Of a DNA stretch of 64,000 bases, positions 1-7,902 are shown in pieces. Numbering within the stretch: position 1 is the first letter of the stretch; each line of letters begins with the position of its first letter. This stretch comes from an uncultured Chryseobacterium sp. (lineage in GTDB: Bacteria; Bacteroidota; Bacteroidia; Flavobacteriales; Weeksellaceae). Where the stretch lies: positions 1-64,000 of the forward strand of contig CAJYXJ010000028.1 of NCBI GenBank assembly GCA_913778085.1, read 5' to 3'. The notes below the pieces were generated by a model. The model did not search any database, was not told where the DNA came from, and worked only from the letters and a program-made list of their open reading frames with translations. A program made the position numbers and the translations under genes.

Positions 1-96
1 CTCCAATAATAATAGAATATCTGAAACATTTTTTTTGCATAATAAGAAAATCAGAGATTAAATCTCAAATTTAGCAAAAAATTAACGCTAAAAAAT

Positions 97-232
97 ACTA
101 ACTTAATGACATTGGGCTTTAGCCCGACGTAAAGAATGTCGTTAAAATCCGGCTTTAGCCAAATTATGATAGGTTTTGGCTAAAGCCGATTATAATGCAT
201 CGTAGGGTAAATGGGCTAAAGCCCATTCCTAT
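97..232. repeat. GGCTTTAGCC-type palindromic repeats
   Basis: Four copies of a short palindrome built on GGGCTTTAGCCC or its complement GGGCTAAAGCCC lie between about 112 and 228. A related pair is seen at 41111-41160. They are dispersed intergenic repeats of the kind common in flavobacterial genomes; no coding sequence is seen here. Confidence 0.6.
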
Positions 233-271
233 TGATAATATCCTATACCAAACCTATTAGAAATAAGTAAA

Positions 272-409
272 ATGAAACACACCACAGAAAACAAAATCCA
301 AATCCTGAAAGATGCAATTCAGAAAGGAATCGACAGTGGAATCGCGAAAGATTTTGATGCTGAAAAACATCTTCAATATTTAAAAGACAAAGTGAAAAAG
401 AGCAATTAA
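272..409 (+). pseudogene. ParD-type antitoxin C-terminal remnant
   Basis: A 45-residue reading frame (ATG to TAA) reads LKDAIQKGIDSGIAKDF followed by DAEKHLQYLK, which matches the C-terminal toxin-binding half of ParD antitoxins of type II toxin-antitoxin systems (family knowledge). The N-terminal ribbon-helix-helix DNA-binding half, normally about 35-40 residues, is absent and the upstream in-frame codons do not resemble it. No ParE toxin gene follows; the next gene is an AraC-type regulator. It is best read as a decayed antitoxin, although a short independently translated product with its own ATG cannot be excluded. Confidence 0.5.
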
Positions 410-473
410 ATATTGTCAGAAACAAAACGGGTTAAAATTAAATTTATTTATCGTTTCATAAAATCAGCCTGTT

Positions 474-1241
474 ATGATACACTCAGTGAAAAATCAACTG
501 GAATATGCCTCGCTGAAACCGGATGGCGTACTGAAAGACCTCGTGGAAAGCATCTGGATGATGAGGTATCAGGCGGATGAAAAGCAGGAAAGTATTATCG
601 TTCCGGACGGAAAATTAGATATTGCCCTTTTAGCGGTGGAAAACGGAAGTTTTGAGATGTTTATATCCGGAATATCGACCGGCCCGGTCATCAAACCGCC
701 GTTTCCGAAATCAACGATGTTTGTCATCAGTTTTTACCCGATCGCGGCGGAATATATATTCAATCAGTCTTTTACAGATTTAAAAAACGACAGGCAGAAA
801 CTTCCTGAGGGCTATTGGGGATTCTGTAAGGATGATCTTGCTGATTTCGGATCTTTTTATGAAAAAGCCTGCCAGATGATTGCCTCGAAACTGATCCATC
901 AAGTTGATTTCCGGAAAAAGCATCTTTTTGAATTGATTTATGCATCAAAAGGTGCCGTTACCGTAAAGGAATTATCCGGACAGGTAGGCTGGAGCAGCCG
1001 GCAGATCAACCGATACTTCAATCATTGGCTTGGGGTTTCCTTAAAATCATACCTCAATATAATCCGCTTTTCAAATTCCCTGAAACAGCTGAAAAAAGGT
1101 GATTTTTATCCTGAACTGAATTACGGGGACCAGTCCCATTTTATCCGGGAAGTCAGGAAATTCGCAGGCGTAAATCCCACCTTTTTAAACAAAAACAAAA
1201 ATGACCGATTTATCCAATTGAGCATGATGCCTGAAGGCTAA
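474..1241 (+). CDS. AraC-family transcriptional regulator (DUF6597-like N-terminus)
   Basis: A 255-residue protein. Residues about 1-150 resemble the small DUF6597-type domain that precedes AraC DNA-binding domains. Residues about 155-245 form an AraC/XylS helix-turn-helix region: VTVKELSGQVGWSSRQINRYF is the first HTH, and the second ends with the typical YGDQSHFIREVRKFAGVNPT stretch (family knowledge). No signal peptide or membrane segment is seen. The next gene, a glyoxalase-fold protein, starts 30 bp downstream on the same strand and is probably co-transcribed and perhaps its target. The ATG at 474 is the first in-frame start and gives the expected family N-terminus. The ligand is unknown, and nothing links it to the pentosan genes beyond proximity. 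Confidence 0.8.
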   Translation: MIHSVKNQLEYASLKPDGVLKDLVESIWMMRYQADEKQESIIVPDGKLDIALLAVENGSFEMFISGISTGPVIKPPFPKSTMFVISFYPIAAEYIFNQSFTDLKNDRQKLPEGYWGFCKDDLADFGSFYEKACQMIASKLIHQVDFRKKHLFELIYASKGAVTVKELSGQVGWSSRQINRYFNHWLGVSLKSYLNIIRFSNSLKQLKKGDFYPELNYGDQSHFIREVRKFAGVNPTFLNKNKNDRFIQLSMMPEG

Positions 1242-1271
1242 TTTTGTCTTATTAATCAAACAAAAGAAATC

Positions 1272-1658
1272 ATGAGTTTAAATCATATCAATCTGGTCGT
1301 GAAAGAGGTAGATCAGGCCGTAAGCTTGTTTGCAGATTATTTCGGGTTTAGTTTAATAACCAACCGCAACGGTAAAATGGCAGTTCTGGAAAGCAGCCAC
1401 CAATTTGTCCTCGTCATCTGGAGCCAGGAACTAAACAGGAAAGACGATATCCCGCAATACCCTGAGAATTTCCATATCGGGTTTTATCAGGAGGATGAGG
1501 ATGCAGTTCGGGAAATCTATCAAAAACTAAAAGGCCATGAAGGTTTACAGATGGAATCCGAACCTAAAAAAATCAGGAATACGTTCGGATTTTACTTCTA
1601 TTTTGAAAAGCTGATGATCGAAATCAGCGTTAATCCGTTTAAAGAAAATATCGCATAA
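1272..1658 (+). CDS. VOC (glyoxalase/bleomycin resistance fold) protein
   Basis: A 128-residue single-domain protein beginning MSLNHINLVVKEVDQAVSLF, the usual first beta-strand and helix of vicinal oxygen chelate proteins, with the potential metal ligand H5. The second half carries the expected FHIGFYQEDEDAVREIYQKL module. The length is normal for a half-dimer VOC protein. It follows the AraC-type gene by 30 bp and probably shares its transcript. The family includes glyoxalases, dioxygenases and antibiotic-binding proteins; the sequence does not show which activity applies. A weak inverted repeat with a T-rich tail (1695-1733) follows. Confidence 0.75.
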   Translation: MSLNHINLVVKEVDQAVSLFADYFGFSLITNRNGKMAVLESSHQFVLVIWSQELNRKDDIPQYPENFHIGFYQEDEDAVREIYQKLKGHEGLQMESEPKKIRNTFGFYFYFEKLMIEISVNPFKENIA

Positions 1659-1694
1659 CTGCTGCCGTAAGTGCTGTTTAAATCGGTTAAAAAT

Positions 1695-1733
1695 AACTTC
1701 CGTTAAAGCAAATTTGATGGAAGTTTCTTTTTA
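1695..1733 (+). terminator. Possible intrinsic terminator after the VOC gene
   Basis: AACTTCC at 1695-1701 pairs with GGAAGTT at 1719-1725, followed by TCTTTTT. The stem is short (7 bp) and the loop long, so this is a moderate call. Confidence 0.4.
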
Positions 1734-1791
1734 TGATTAATAATGTGAATTTCGACAGGATTGAATTTTTTAAATCGGCGGCGGAATCATT

Positions 1792-1880
1792 AAGCCCTGA
1801 AAGGGTGGTATCAATAGCCCCGGGCATCGCACAGGGTCAATGATGTATGAATATATTTGAGACCCGTAAGGGCGTAACCG
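1792..1880. repeat. Dispersed GCCCTGAAAGGG / CCCGTAAGGGC repeat element
   Basis: This stretch carries AGCCCTGAAAGGGT, then CCCCGGGCATCGC, then GACCCGTAAGGGCGTAACC. It is G+C-rich compared with the flanking A+T-rich DNA and has no open frame. It has the look of a dispersed flavobacterial intergenic repeat. No second copy is present in this window, so the repeat status rests on general knowledge of such genomes. Confidence 0.4.
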
Positions 1881-2245
1881 TCAAATACCGGTTGCTTTTC
1901 GGATTATCCGTAGATAAGATCGGTAGCAATACGCCGACAGAATAAACTTCCAGGCTCCCGCTTCCTTCTTCCAGCCTTTTGATCTGTCTTCCGCTTCGGG
2001 CTCACGTTAATCTACAGGTTATTTCACCATCCGTCCGATTTACGATGGCAGACCCCTGTTTTCGGTTAAATTTTTTTCTTCAAAACAGGGTTTTTGATGC
2101 TGAAAATGGCCTGTTTTATCGTTTTAAAATCGAAACAGATAAAATGTAAATCATTAAATTGATGATATTTATATTTTTGATTACCATATAAATATGTTCT
2201 GGTTTGTATTGGAACAATATCCGGGTTGAACGGTTTTGAAAAAAT
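1881..2245. other. Non-coding intergenic stretch before the GH30 promoter
   Basis: No open frame of credible length is seen on either strand. The first 200 bp are moderately G+C-rich and carry GAAG/CTTC-rich text around 1945-2060 that may be another decayed repeat. The remainder is very A+T-rich and leads into the operator and promoter at 2246-2289. Confidence 0.4.
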
Positions 2246-2265
2246 AAAGTGTAATTTTTACATTT
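2246..2265 (+). promoter_or_regulatory. AraR-type operator 1 (upstream of GH30)
   Basis: An imperfect 20-bp palindrome with half-sites AAAGTGTAAT and TTTTACATTT; 8 of 10 positions pair. It shares the layout AAGTGT, 8 bp, ACAyTT with four other sites in the window (7774, 12629, 27023 reversed, 37953). It ends 16 bp before a TATATTTG -7 box, so it would cover the -33 region. Confidence 0.7.
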
Positions 2266-2281
2266 ATTTAAAATAGAATGT

Positions 2282-2289
2282 TATATTTG
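2282..2289 (+). promoter_or_regulatory. Promoter -7 box for GH30 gene
   Basis: TATATTTG matches the Bacteroidota TAnnTTTG -7 consensus exactly. No clear TTG is present at -33, where the palindrome at 2246-2265 lies instead. Transcription would start near 2296, leaving a leader of about 415 nt before the ATG at 2713. Confidence 0.55.
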
Positions 2290-2712
2290 TTTTTAACGGA
2301 ATGTGAAATTTCGTTCTTAAAAGGAATATAATTTCATACTTATTGAATTTTTTTGATAAAGACTGTATTTTATTCATATATGATTTGAGATCATTATGAT
2401 TTTCTGATAATGAAGGGCTGCATTCAATAATATTTTCCGGTAATAAAATACTTAGTCAAAATAAAATATACAAATCCACCAAACAACAGAATATGACGAA
2501 TCCATGATGCTATTTTATTTTGCGTATTTAAATCCCTTCTGAACGGGTAAATCAAAATATGCAAGGAATATTTTCCATCAATTTATTTGAATATCGGGCC
2601 TGACTTTCCGACAGTCAGGAAGCATTTTTAATGGAAAAAAGAACCATTTTGAAAACAGATTTAAAAATATGATTCAGCAGCTTGCTGATACTTTAACTTA
2701 AACAATAAGACT

Positions 2713-5436
2713 ATGAAAAAACTTGCTCAGCGCATTACCCTTGCTGCCGTCTGTATACTTACAGGCATCAGCATTTCCGGGCAGCTTACCACGGTAAGAA
2801 TCAACAAAAACACCACCTACCAGAAAATTACCGGATTCGGCGGATTCGTCTGCAGTCCGCAGTTCGGGTACAATCACATGACGACTTCGGAAATCCAGAC
2901 CCTGTGGGGAGCCGGCAGCCAGGGAGGTTATAACATTATGAGGCTCTATATCCCGGAAGACAGCAACAACTGGAGTTCCGTACTGGCTACGGCACAGCTT
3001 GCCAAATCGATGGGGCTCACCATCTTTGCAAGTCCGTGGACTATGCCCGCCGCATGGAAGACCAACAACCATGTAAATGCGGTGTATACGGATGCAAACG
3101 GCGTGCAGCAGATCGGATACCTGAAAACCGCCAATTACCAGGATTATGCCCTCTATCTCAACAGTTTCGTTACTTACCTGCAGAGCAACGGGGTAACGCT
3201 GGATTATATTTCCATTCAGAACGAACCGGATGAGATGGCACAGTATCAGGGGTGTATCTGGACACCGACGCAGATTGCCACTTTTGTACGCGATTACGGC
3301 CAGCTGATCAACTGTAAAGTCATTGCCCCAGAAAGTGTGGGCCTTACCGATAATTTTGCCAGTGCTATGCTGAACCAGCCGACCATGGATAATTTTGAAG
3401 TCTACGGTGGTCACCAGTACGGCCTGATGCAGTCCACCTACAAACAGTTCCAGAATTACAACAAAGAAATCTGGCAGACGGAATACCTGATCAACTGGAA
3501 CCCTTCTACCGGGACGCCGCGCGACTTCAGCTGGAACCTGGATGCCTTTAATTTCGCGTCCAGCATCAATAATGCCATGCTCGGCAATGTGAATGCCTGG
3601 ATTCATTACGCGGCCAAGCGGTATTATGCCCTAATGGGCGACGGAACGAACGGAACGACGACCGGAGTGATGACCAAAAGAGGCTATATTCTATCCCATT
3701 ATGCCAAATATACCACCGGGAAAACGCGTATCGCAGCAACCTGGGGCGACGCAACCGGAATGCTTCAGGGGTCTTCCTATATTTCACTCGATGGAAATCA
3801 GGTCGTGCTGATGATAATTAATCCTTCGGCGAATGCCTATAACTTAAAAGTGGATCTTCCGTTCTATTCCACATCAGGAACTAAAGTGCTGACGGATGCG
3901 CAGAACAATATGGCGACCACACCGATAACGATGGCACAGACTTTCAGGCCAGGCGTGACGATCAATGCTTCCAGCGTGATGACTTTCGTATTCAATAAAA
4001 GCGGTGACCGCCCGGTTTCATCGATGACCGGCAGCGACATCCGTTACAACAAGATTGAAACCATGACCACGACCAATTCCGCTTTTGGAACAGGCTTCAA
4101 CATCAGCAATACCACGGCAACATTTTCCAATGCCAGTCCGTTGATCAGCACCAATACCACTGCGGCAAACGGCTATTTACAGCTGAACGACCGCTACAAC
4201 AAAATGGTGCTTCATGTGAACAGCTTTACCACAGCGGGACAGAGCTATTCAGACAATACCACATTGTATTACATCAACAGCCAGGGGGTGACGAAATCTT
4301 ATAATTATGGTAAGATCACTTTCCCGGCGGGCGGTAATTTCGATATTACGCTTGATATTTCAAGACAGGTTTTAACGGACGGATGCAAAGGTATTTTAGG
4401 ACTGCGGAATTCAAACTACGGCTCCGTGCTCACTCTGAATTTAGGCGACGTGTATTTCAATGTCGGCAATGAGGTGGCTTCCAAATTTGCCGGAACATAT
4501 TCCGACGGCGACAGCAACCTGATGGATGCCCTGGAAAATGGTTATTATACTTCCGTGGATTTCAGGAATACGACGGGAACAACCTCCGCCAACAACTGGC
4601 AGCCGGTAAGTGCTAATTCCAACAGCATTTATTATGTGCCGGCTTCAGTAACTTCTTCTAGCAATAACGTGATTTCCGGAACCGGTGCTGCTAATCTTGT
4701 CCTTTCAGACCAAGGGAAAGATTTTCAGGTTCCGTTTACCTTCAGTGCATCAGCTGCATCATATTCCCGTACATTCAATGGATTTGAAATGCTGCTTTTA
4801 CCTTTCACGGCAAATATTCCATCCGGCGTAAGTGTTTATCAGTTGGCACCGGGTGCTACCGGAATAAGCTGCACGGCCATTACCAACGGAACCATTCCGG
4901 CCAATACACCGGTATTGGTGAATGCCACAGGAGCCGTTACCTTCCAGGGAACCGGAAATGTTTCCACGCCGAAAGCCATCACCATCAACCAGATGAACGG
5001 GGTGTACAACACTATTAAAGTTCCGGCGAACAGCTATGTTTTACAGACCGTCAACGGAACTCCTCAATTCTCGAAAGTCGTAGCGGGAAGCGAGCCGATG
5101 ATCAATCCTTTCAGAGCGTATTTAACTGAAGAGAATACCTACACCGCATCGGTACTTCCGTTAAGCTTTACGACACTGGCTACCGAAAATCTTCTTGCCG
5201 ATAAGAACGGACCTAGCCTTTATCCAAGTCCGGCAAAGAATGAAATTTTCATCGACCTGAAAACTTCCGGTACCGCTTCCGTATTTGATGCCAAAGGCAG
5301 TCTCATTATGAAAGACCAGCCATTACGTTCCGGTAAAAACCGTATCGAGATCGGGCACCTTCCTACAGGAATGTATCTGGTGGAAATTTCCCCATCCGGA
5401 AATAAATCCATTCAGAAAAAGTTTATCAAGCAGTAA
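2713..5436 (+). CDS. GH30 glucuronoxylanase with T9SS sorting domain
   Basis: A 907-residue secreted enzyme expected to cut beta-1,4 bonds in glucuronoxylan outside the cell. Residues 1-23 are a signal peptide (MKKLAQRITLAAVCILTG...). Residues about 28-450 are a GH30 catalytic domain: the acid/base is E171 in SIQNEPDE and the nucleophile is E257 in IWQTEYL. The segment AKRYYALMGDGTNGTT followed by MTKRGYILSHYAKY resembles subfamily 8, the glucuronoxylanases (family knowledge). Residues about 455-820 are additional beta-rich modules of uncertain type. The last 80 residues (LYPSPAKNEIFIDL to KKFIKQ) are a type A T9SS C-terminal sorting domain. It is the only protein in the window with such a domain, so it is the best candidate for surface or secreted first attack. 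An operator-like palindrome and a -7 box lie about 420 bp upstream. Confidence 0.82.
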   Translation: MKKLAQRITLAAVCILTGISISGQLTTVRINKNTTYQKITGFGGFVCSPQFGYNHMTTSEIQTLWGAGSQGGYNIMRLYIPEDSNNWSSVLATAQLAKSMGLTIFASPWTMPAAWKTNNHVNAVYTDANGVQQIGYLKTANYQDYALYLNSFVTYLQSNGVTLDYISIQNEPDEMAQYQGCIWTPTQIATFVRDYGQLINCKVIAPESVGLTDNFASAMLNQPTMDNFEVYGGHQYGLMQSTYKQFQNYNKEIWQTEYLINWNPSTGTPRDFSWNLDAFNFASSINNAMLGNVNAWIHYAAKRYYALMGDGTNGTTTGVMTKRGYILSHYAKYTTGKTRIAATWGDATGMLQGSSYISLDGNQVVLMIINPSANAYNLKVDLPFYSTSGTKVLTDAQNNMATTPITMAQTFRPGVTINASSVMTFVFNKSGDRPVSSMTGSDIRYNKIETMTTTNSAFGTGFNISNTTATFSNASPLISTNTTAANGYLQLNDRYNKMVLHVNSFTTAGQSYSDNTTLYYINSQGVTKSYNYGKITFPAGGNFDITLDISRQVLTDGCKGILGLRNSNYGSVLTLNLGDVYFNVGNEVASKFAGTYSDGDSNLMDALENGYYTSVDFRNTTGTTSANNWQPVSANSNSIYYVPASVTSSSNNVISGTGAANLVLSDQGKDFQVPFTFSASAASYSRTFNGFEMLLLPFTANIPSGVSVYQLAPGATGISCTAITNGTIPANTPVLVNATGAVTFQGTGNVSTPKAITINQMNGVYNTIKVPANSYVLQTVNGTPQFSKVVAGSEPMINPFRAYLTEENTYTASVLPLSFTTLATENLLADKNGPSLYPSPAKNEIFIDLKTSGTASVFDAKGSLIMKDQPLRSGKNRIEIGHLPTGMYLVEISPSGNKSIQKKFIKQ

Positions 5437-5468
5437 ATTTTTTAAACAAAGATCACCTTTTTATACTT

Positions 5469-5500
5469 CAAAGCCACCATAACCGGTGGCTTTGTTTTTT
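5469..5500 (+). terminator. Intrinsic terminator after GH30 gene
   Basis: A perfect 10-bp stem, CAAAGCCACC with GGTGGCTTTG, with a 6-nt loop is followed by TTTTTT. It ends the GH30 transcript and may also act on the converging S41 peptidase transcript. Confidence 0.85.
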
Positions 5501-5507
5501 GAAGTTC

Positions 5508-5540
5508 AAACCTCACAGGTTTTCAAAACCTGTGAGGTTT
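5508..5540. repeat. 33-bp palindrome, copy 1
   Basis: Perfect 16-bp arms (left arm AAACCTCACAGGTTTT) separated by one base. It belongs to a family of 33-bp palindromes also found at 10561, 15446, 15522, 34545 and 34592. A short T-run follows this copy, so it might also terminate transcription. Confidence 0.75.
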
Positions 5541-5608
5541 TTTAGCGTTATCAAGCATTTTAATACATTAATAAAGTTGAATGTAAGTCCGCTTAACTAA
5601 GTGCTGAT

Positions 5609-7327
5609 TTATTTTTTCCGATCAATCACTTCCAGTGCTTTCAGAAGCAGAAGATCTTCTTTATTGCGGGTACTCTCAACGGTTGGGCGAACAATGACAT
5701 CCGGTTTTATGCCGATACGCTGGGTTTCTCCTCCGTCCGGATAATAAATACCGAGCCCTGAAAAAATGATCTTATTGCCGTCCGTCAGCTTAATGAAGGT
5801 TTTATTACCGTCGGCGCCGGAGGTCTGGCTGCCTACGAAGATTACGTGAGGGACTTTCTTGAAAACCATGGCCCACATTTCTTCTGCACTTTGGGTATGT
5901 TCATTAATAATCACGACTACCTGTCCCTTATACGGATCAGGATTATCTTTTCCTGCAAATTTATACTCTTTATTTACGATATTGTCTACAAAACAGAATT
6001 TACCCGGTTGGCTGAAGTTAGGTTGGGTTTTTATTCCGTATAGGACGGGATTGGCCAGTAAATAATCAAACACTTTAAGCAGGGAACCGTTGTCATTGTA
6101 GCCGCGCAGGTCAAAAACCATCCCTTTGGTATTTTTGTATTGTTCCATCAGGGCAGGGATTTCCGCTCCCTTCAATGAAGAAAACTCGAAATATACCTTA
6201 TCATCTATGGGAAAGCTTGGATTCAGGCGGCTTTCTTTCTCATTATAAGTTAAATAGTTATAGGTTTTTCCCTGGTACACCAAATGAAGATCCGGGATTC
6301 CGTCTTTATCCCATTCGTCATCGAAAATACGCTTTGTCCGTTCTACGGTCGTCCGGAACTTTTCCCCATTCTTATGAATTCCTTCCACGGCAAAGGTTTG
6401 CTCATCCCCGCTGAAAAGATAGCTGTACGCTTCCCGCAGTTCAACAGATTTGTTGGAAAAGGCAAAATACTTTGATCTTTTTGGTATGTTTTTAAGAATA
6501 GATTTTCCGTTAATTTTAGTAATCAGGTCGCCAACTTCAATACTGGCTTTTTTCATTTTAGCCTTATCCTTTATTCCTGTGATAAGCACCTTATTTTCAA
6601 CGATCTGAAAAGTAAAGGGAGAAGAAAGCTTCCCGACCACATCATATTGGTAGGTCTTTTCAATTCCGACATGGGTATCCTGCAGTTCAGCAGCAAGCTG
6701 CATCACTGCAGATTCGTAATCTTTTTCGTTATTGATTTTTCTGAATAGGGGAATGTATTTTTTCAGGACATCATCCCATTGATGGTCAAGCAGGTACTTA
6801 TAAGGATAAAAATACTCAATAGCATTCCAAATCCTGAATAAATCAAGCATTTTAACCTCCTTTGAAAAGCTTTCATAAACTTTCTCATTGGCACTGCTGA
6901 AATAGATACCGCTTTTAGCCGTATTGGAATAAAATGAACCGACATCCGCCGGTTGATTAGCCAATTTTGTCAGGCGGGTTTTATTTTCAGGCGAAATTTT
7001 TAGTTTATTAATCCACGAAGCGTCAAAATTACGGAGGGTGATGCTGTCGCATTCATTATTTTTTTCAGTGATCTTATCAAACTTTTGTTGGTCTGCCTTG
7101 GTCATCCAATTTTTAACAATGCCTTCAACTCCTTCTTTTGGGCCGGAACGGAAACTTTCCAGCAGAACACCGTCCCAATCTGTTTGTCCCTGCGAGACGG
7201 CAGGATGATAATATTTCATCAGTCCCCAGACTTTTCCGATCTGGTACAATTCGCGGTCGGAAAAAGTACTCAATTGCGCAGACAGGGTAGAGGTAATCAA
7301 AAATGAGATGAGAATAATGGATTTCAT
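5609..7327 (-). CDS. S41 family peptidase (tail-specific protease-like), exported
   Basis: An exported serine peptidase of the S41/C-terminal processing family. I take the start at 7327 because MKSIILISFLITSTLSAQ is a clean signal peptide; an upstream ATG at 7381 would add 18 residues rich in Lys and Pro. The product is 572 residues. The N-terminal half is a helical region often seen in Bacteroidota members, followed by a PDZ-like segment (ASIEVGDLITKINGKSI). The C-terminal half is the catalytic core, with the likely nucleophile Ser in EHTQSAEEMW and the general-base Lys in SGADGNKTF (family knowledge). It converges on the GH30 gene and has no evident link to pentosan use. The substrate is unknown. 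Confidence 0.8.
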   Translation of the reverse strand: MKSIILISFLITSTLSAQLSTFSDRELYQIGKVWGLMKYYHPAVSQGQTDWDGVLLESFRSGPKEGVEGIVKNWMTKADQQKFDKITEKNNECDSITLRNFDASWINKLKISPENKTRLTKLANQPADVGSFYSNTAKSGIYFSSANEKVYESFSKEVKMLDLFRIWNAIEYFYPYKYLLDHQWDDVLKKYIPLFRKINNEKDYESAVMQLAAELQDTHVGIEKTYQYDVVGKLSSPFTFQIVENKVLITGIKDKAKMKKASIEVGDLITKINGKSILKNIPKRSKYFAFSNKSVELREAYSYLFSGDEQTFAVEGIHKNGEKFRTTVERTKRIFDDEWDKDGIPDLHLVYQGKTYNYLTYNEKESRLNPSFPIDDKVYFEFSSLKGAEIPALMEQYKNTKGMVFDLRGYNDNGSLLKVFDYLLANPVLYGIKTQPNFSQPGKFCFVDNIVNKEYKFAGKDNPDPYKGQVVVIINEHTQSAEEMWAMVFKKVPHVIFVGSQTSGADGNKTFIKLTDGNKIIFSGLGIYYPDGGETQRIGIKPDVIVRPTVESTRNKEDLLLLKALEVIDRKK

Positions 7328-7381
7328 ATTCGGATTTGGTTTTGCTTTTGCTTTTGGTGAATAAGTAATACTAATTTTCAA

Positions 7382-7773
7382 GGCCTTAATTTACTGTATT
7401 TTGTGAAACTAGAACTATTTATTGTTGAAATAAAGATTTGGAAGCAGTACAGGTCAAAAATATCTCCCTCAGATTGCACGGATTTTCAAAGATTGATTTC
7501 GCACAACTGCTTCTTTATCCAGTTTCGCAAGTTTATTTATTCAGATTGAATAAATAGATGAATTAAACACCCGCTTCATCAGATCAGCTGGCTGATCAAA
7601 TCTTTGCTCCCTAGACTATGCGTAAGGAGAATAAGATCTTTGCATTAAAGAAATTCTCTTGACTCAACTTTACTGAATCATTTCAAGTTCTTATGTTTTA
7701 ATTTCTATATCAAAAGCTTTTATCAATGAAAACTAACGCTTGAACTTAGCCCATCGGTAATATTCTCAAAAAT
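7382..7773. other. Non-coding region with a dispersed repeat
   Basis: No credible open frame is seen. GCTTCATCAGATCAGC at 7573-7588, followed by GCTGAT and TCTTTGC, recurs at 46965-46980, with a further shared TTGCATTAAA stretch downstream in both places. The region ends at the operator at 7774. Confidence 0.45.
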
Positions 7774-7793
7774 TAAGTGTTAATTACACATTT
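7774..7793 (+). promoter_or_regulatory. AraR-type operator 2 (upstream of GH3-GH51)
   Basis: A 20-bp imperfect palindrome with half-sites TAAGTGTTAA and TTACACATTT. It lies 16 bp before TATATTTG (7810-7817), the same spacing as operator 1. Confidence 0.72.
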
Positions 7794-7809
7794 ATTTAAA
7801 AGAGAATCC

Positions 7810-7817
7810 TATATTTG
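7810..7817 (+). promoter_or_regulatory. Promoter -7 box for GH3-GH51 operon
   Basis: TATATTTG matches the TAnnTTTG consensus and leaves a leader of roughly 80 nt to the ATG at 7903. The -33 region is occupied by the palindrome at 7774-7793. Confidence 0.6.
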
Positions 7818-7902
7818 TGCTTCTCACAAAGATTACCACAAAGCCTTGATGAATTTTAAATGATGAAAAGCTTACAGAACGTTTGACCATTGATATTCAT
7901 AT

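Noticed and set aside
2698-3606. 302-codon open frame on the minus strand within the GH30 gene
   Set aside because: It is antisense to an enzyme with intact catalytic motifs, has no recognisable domain and shows shadow-frame composition.
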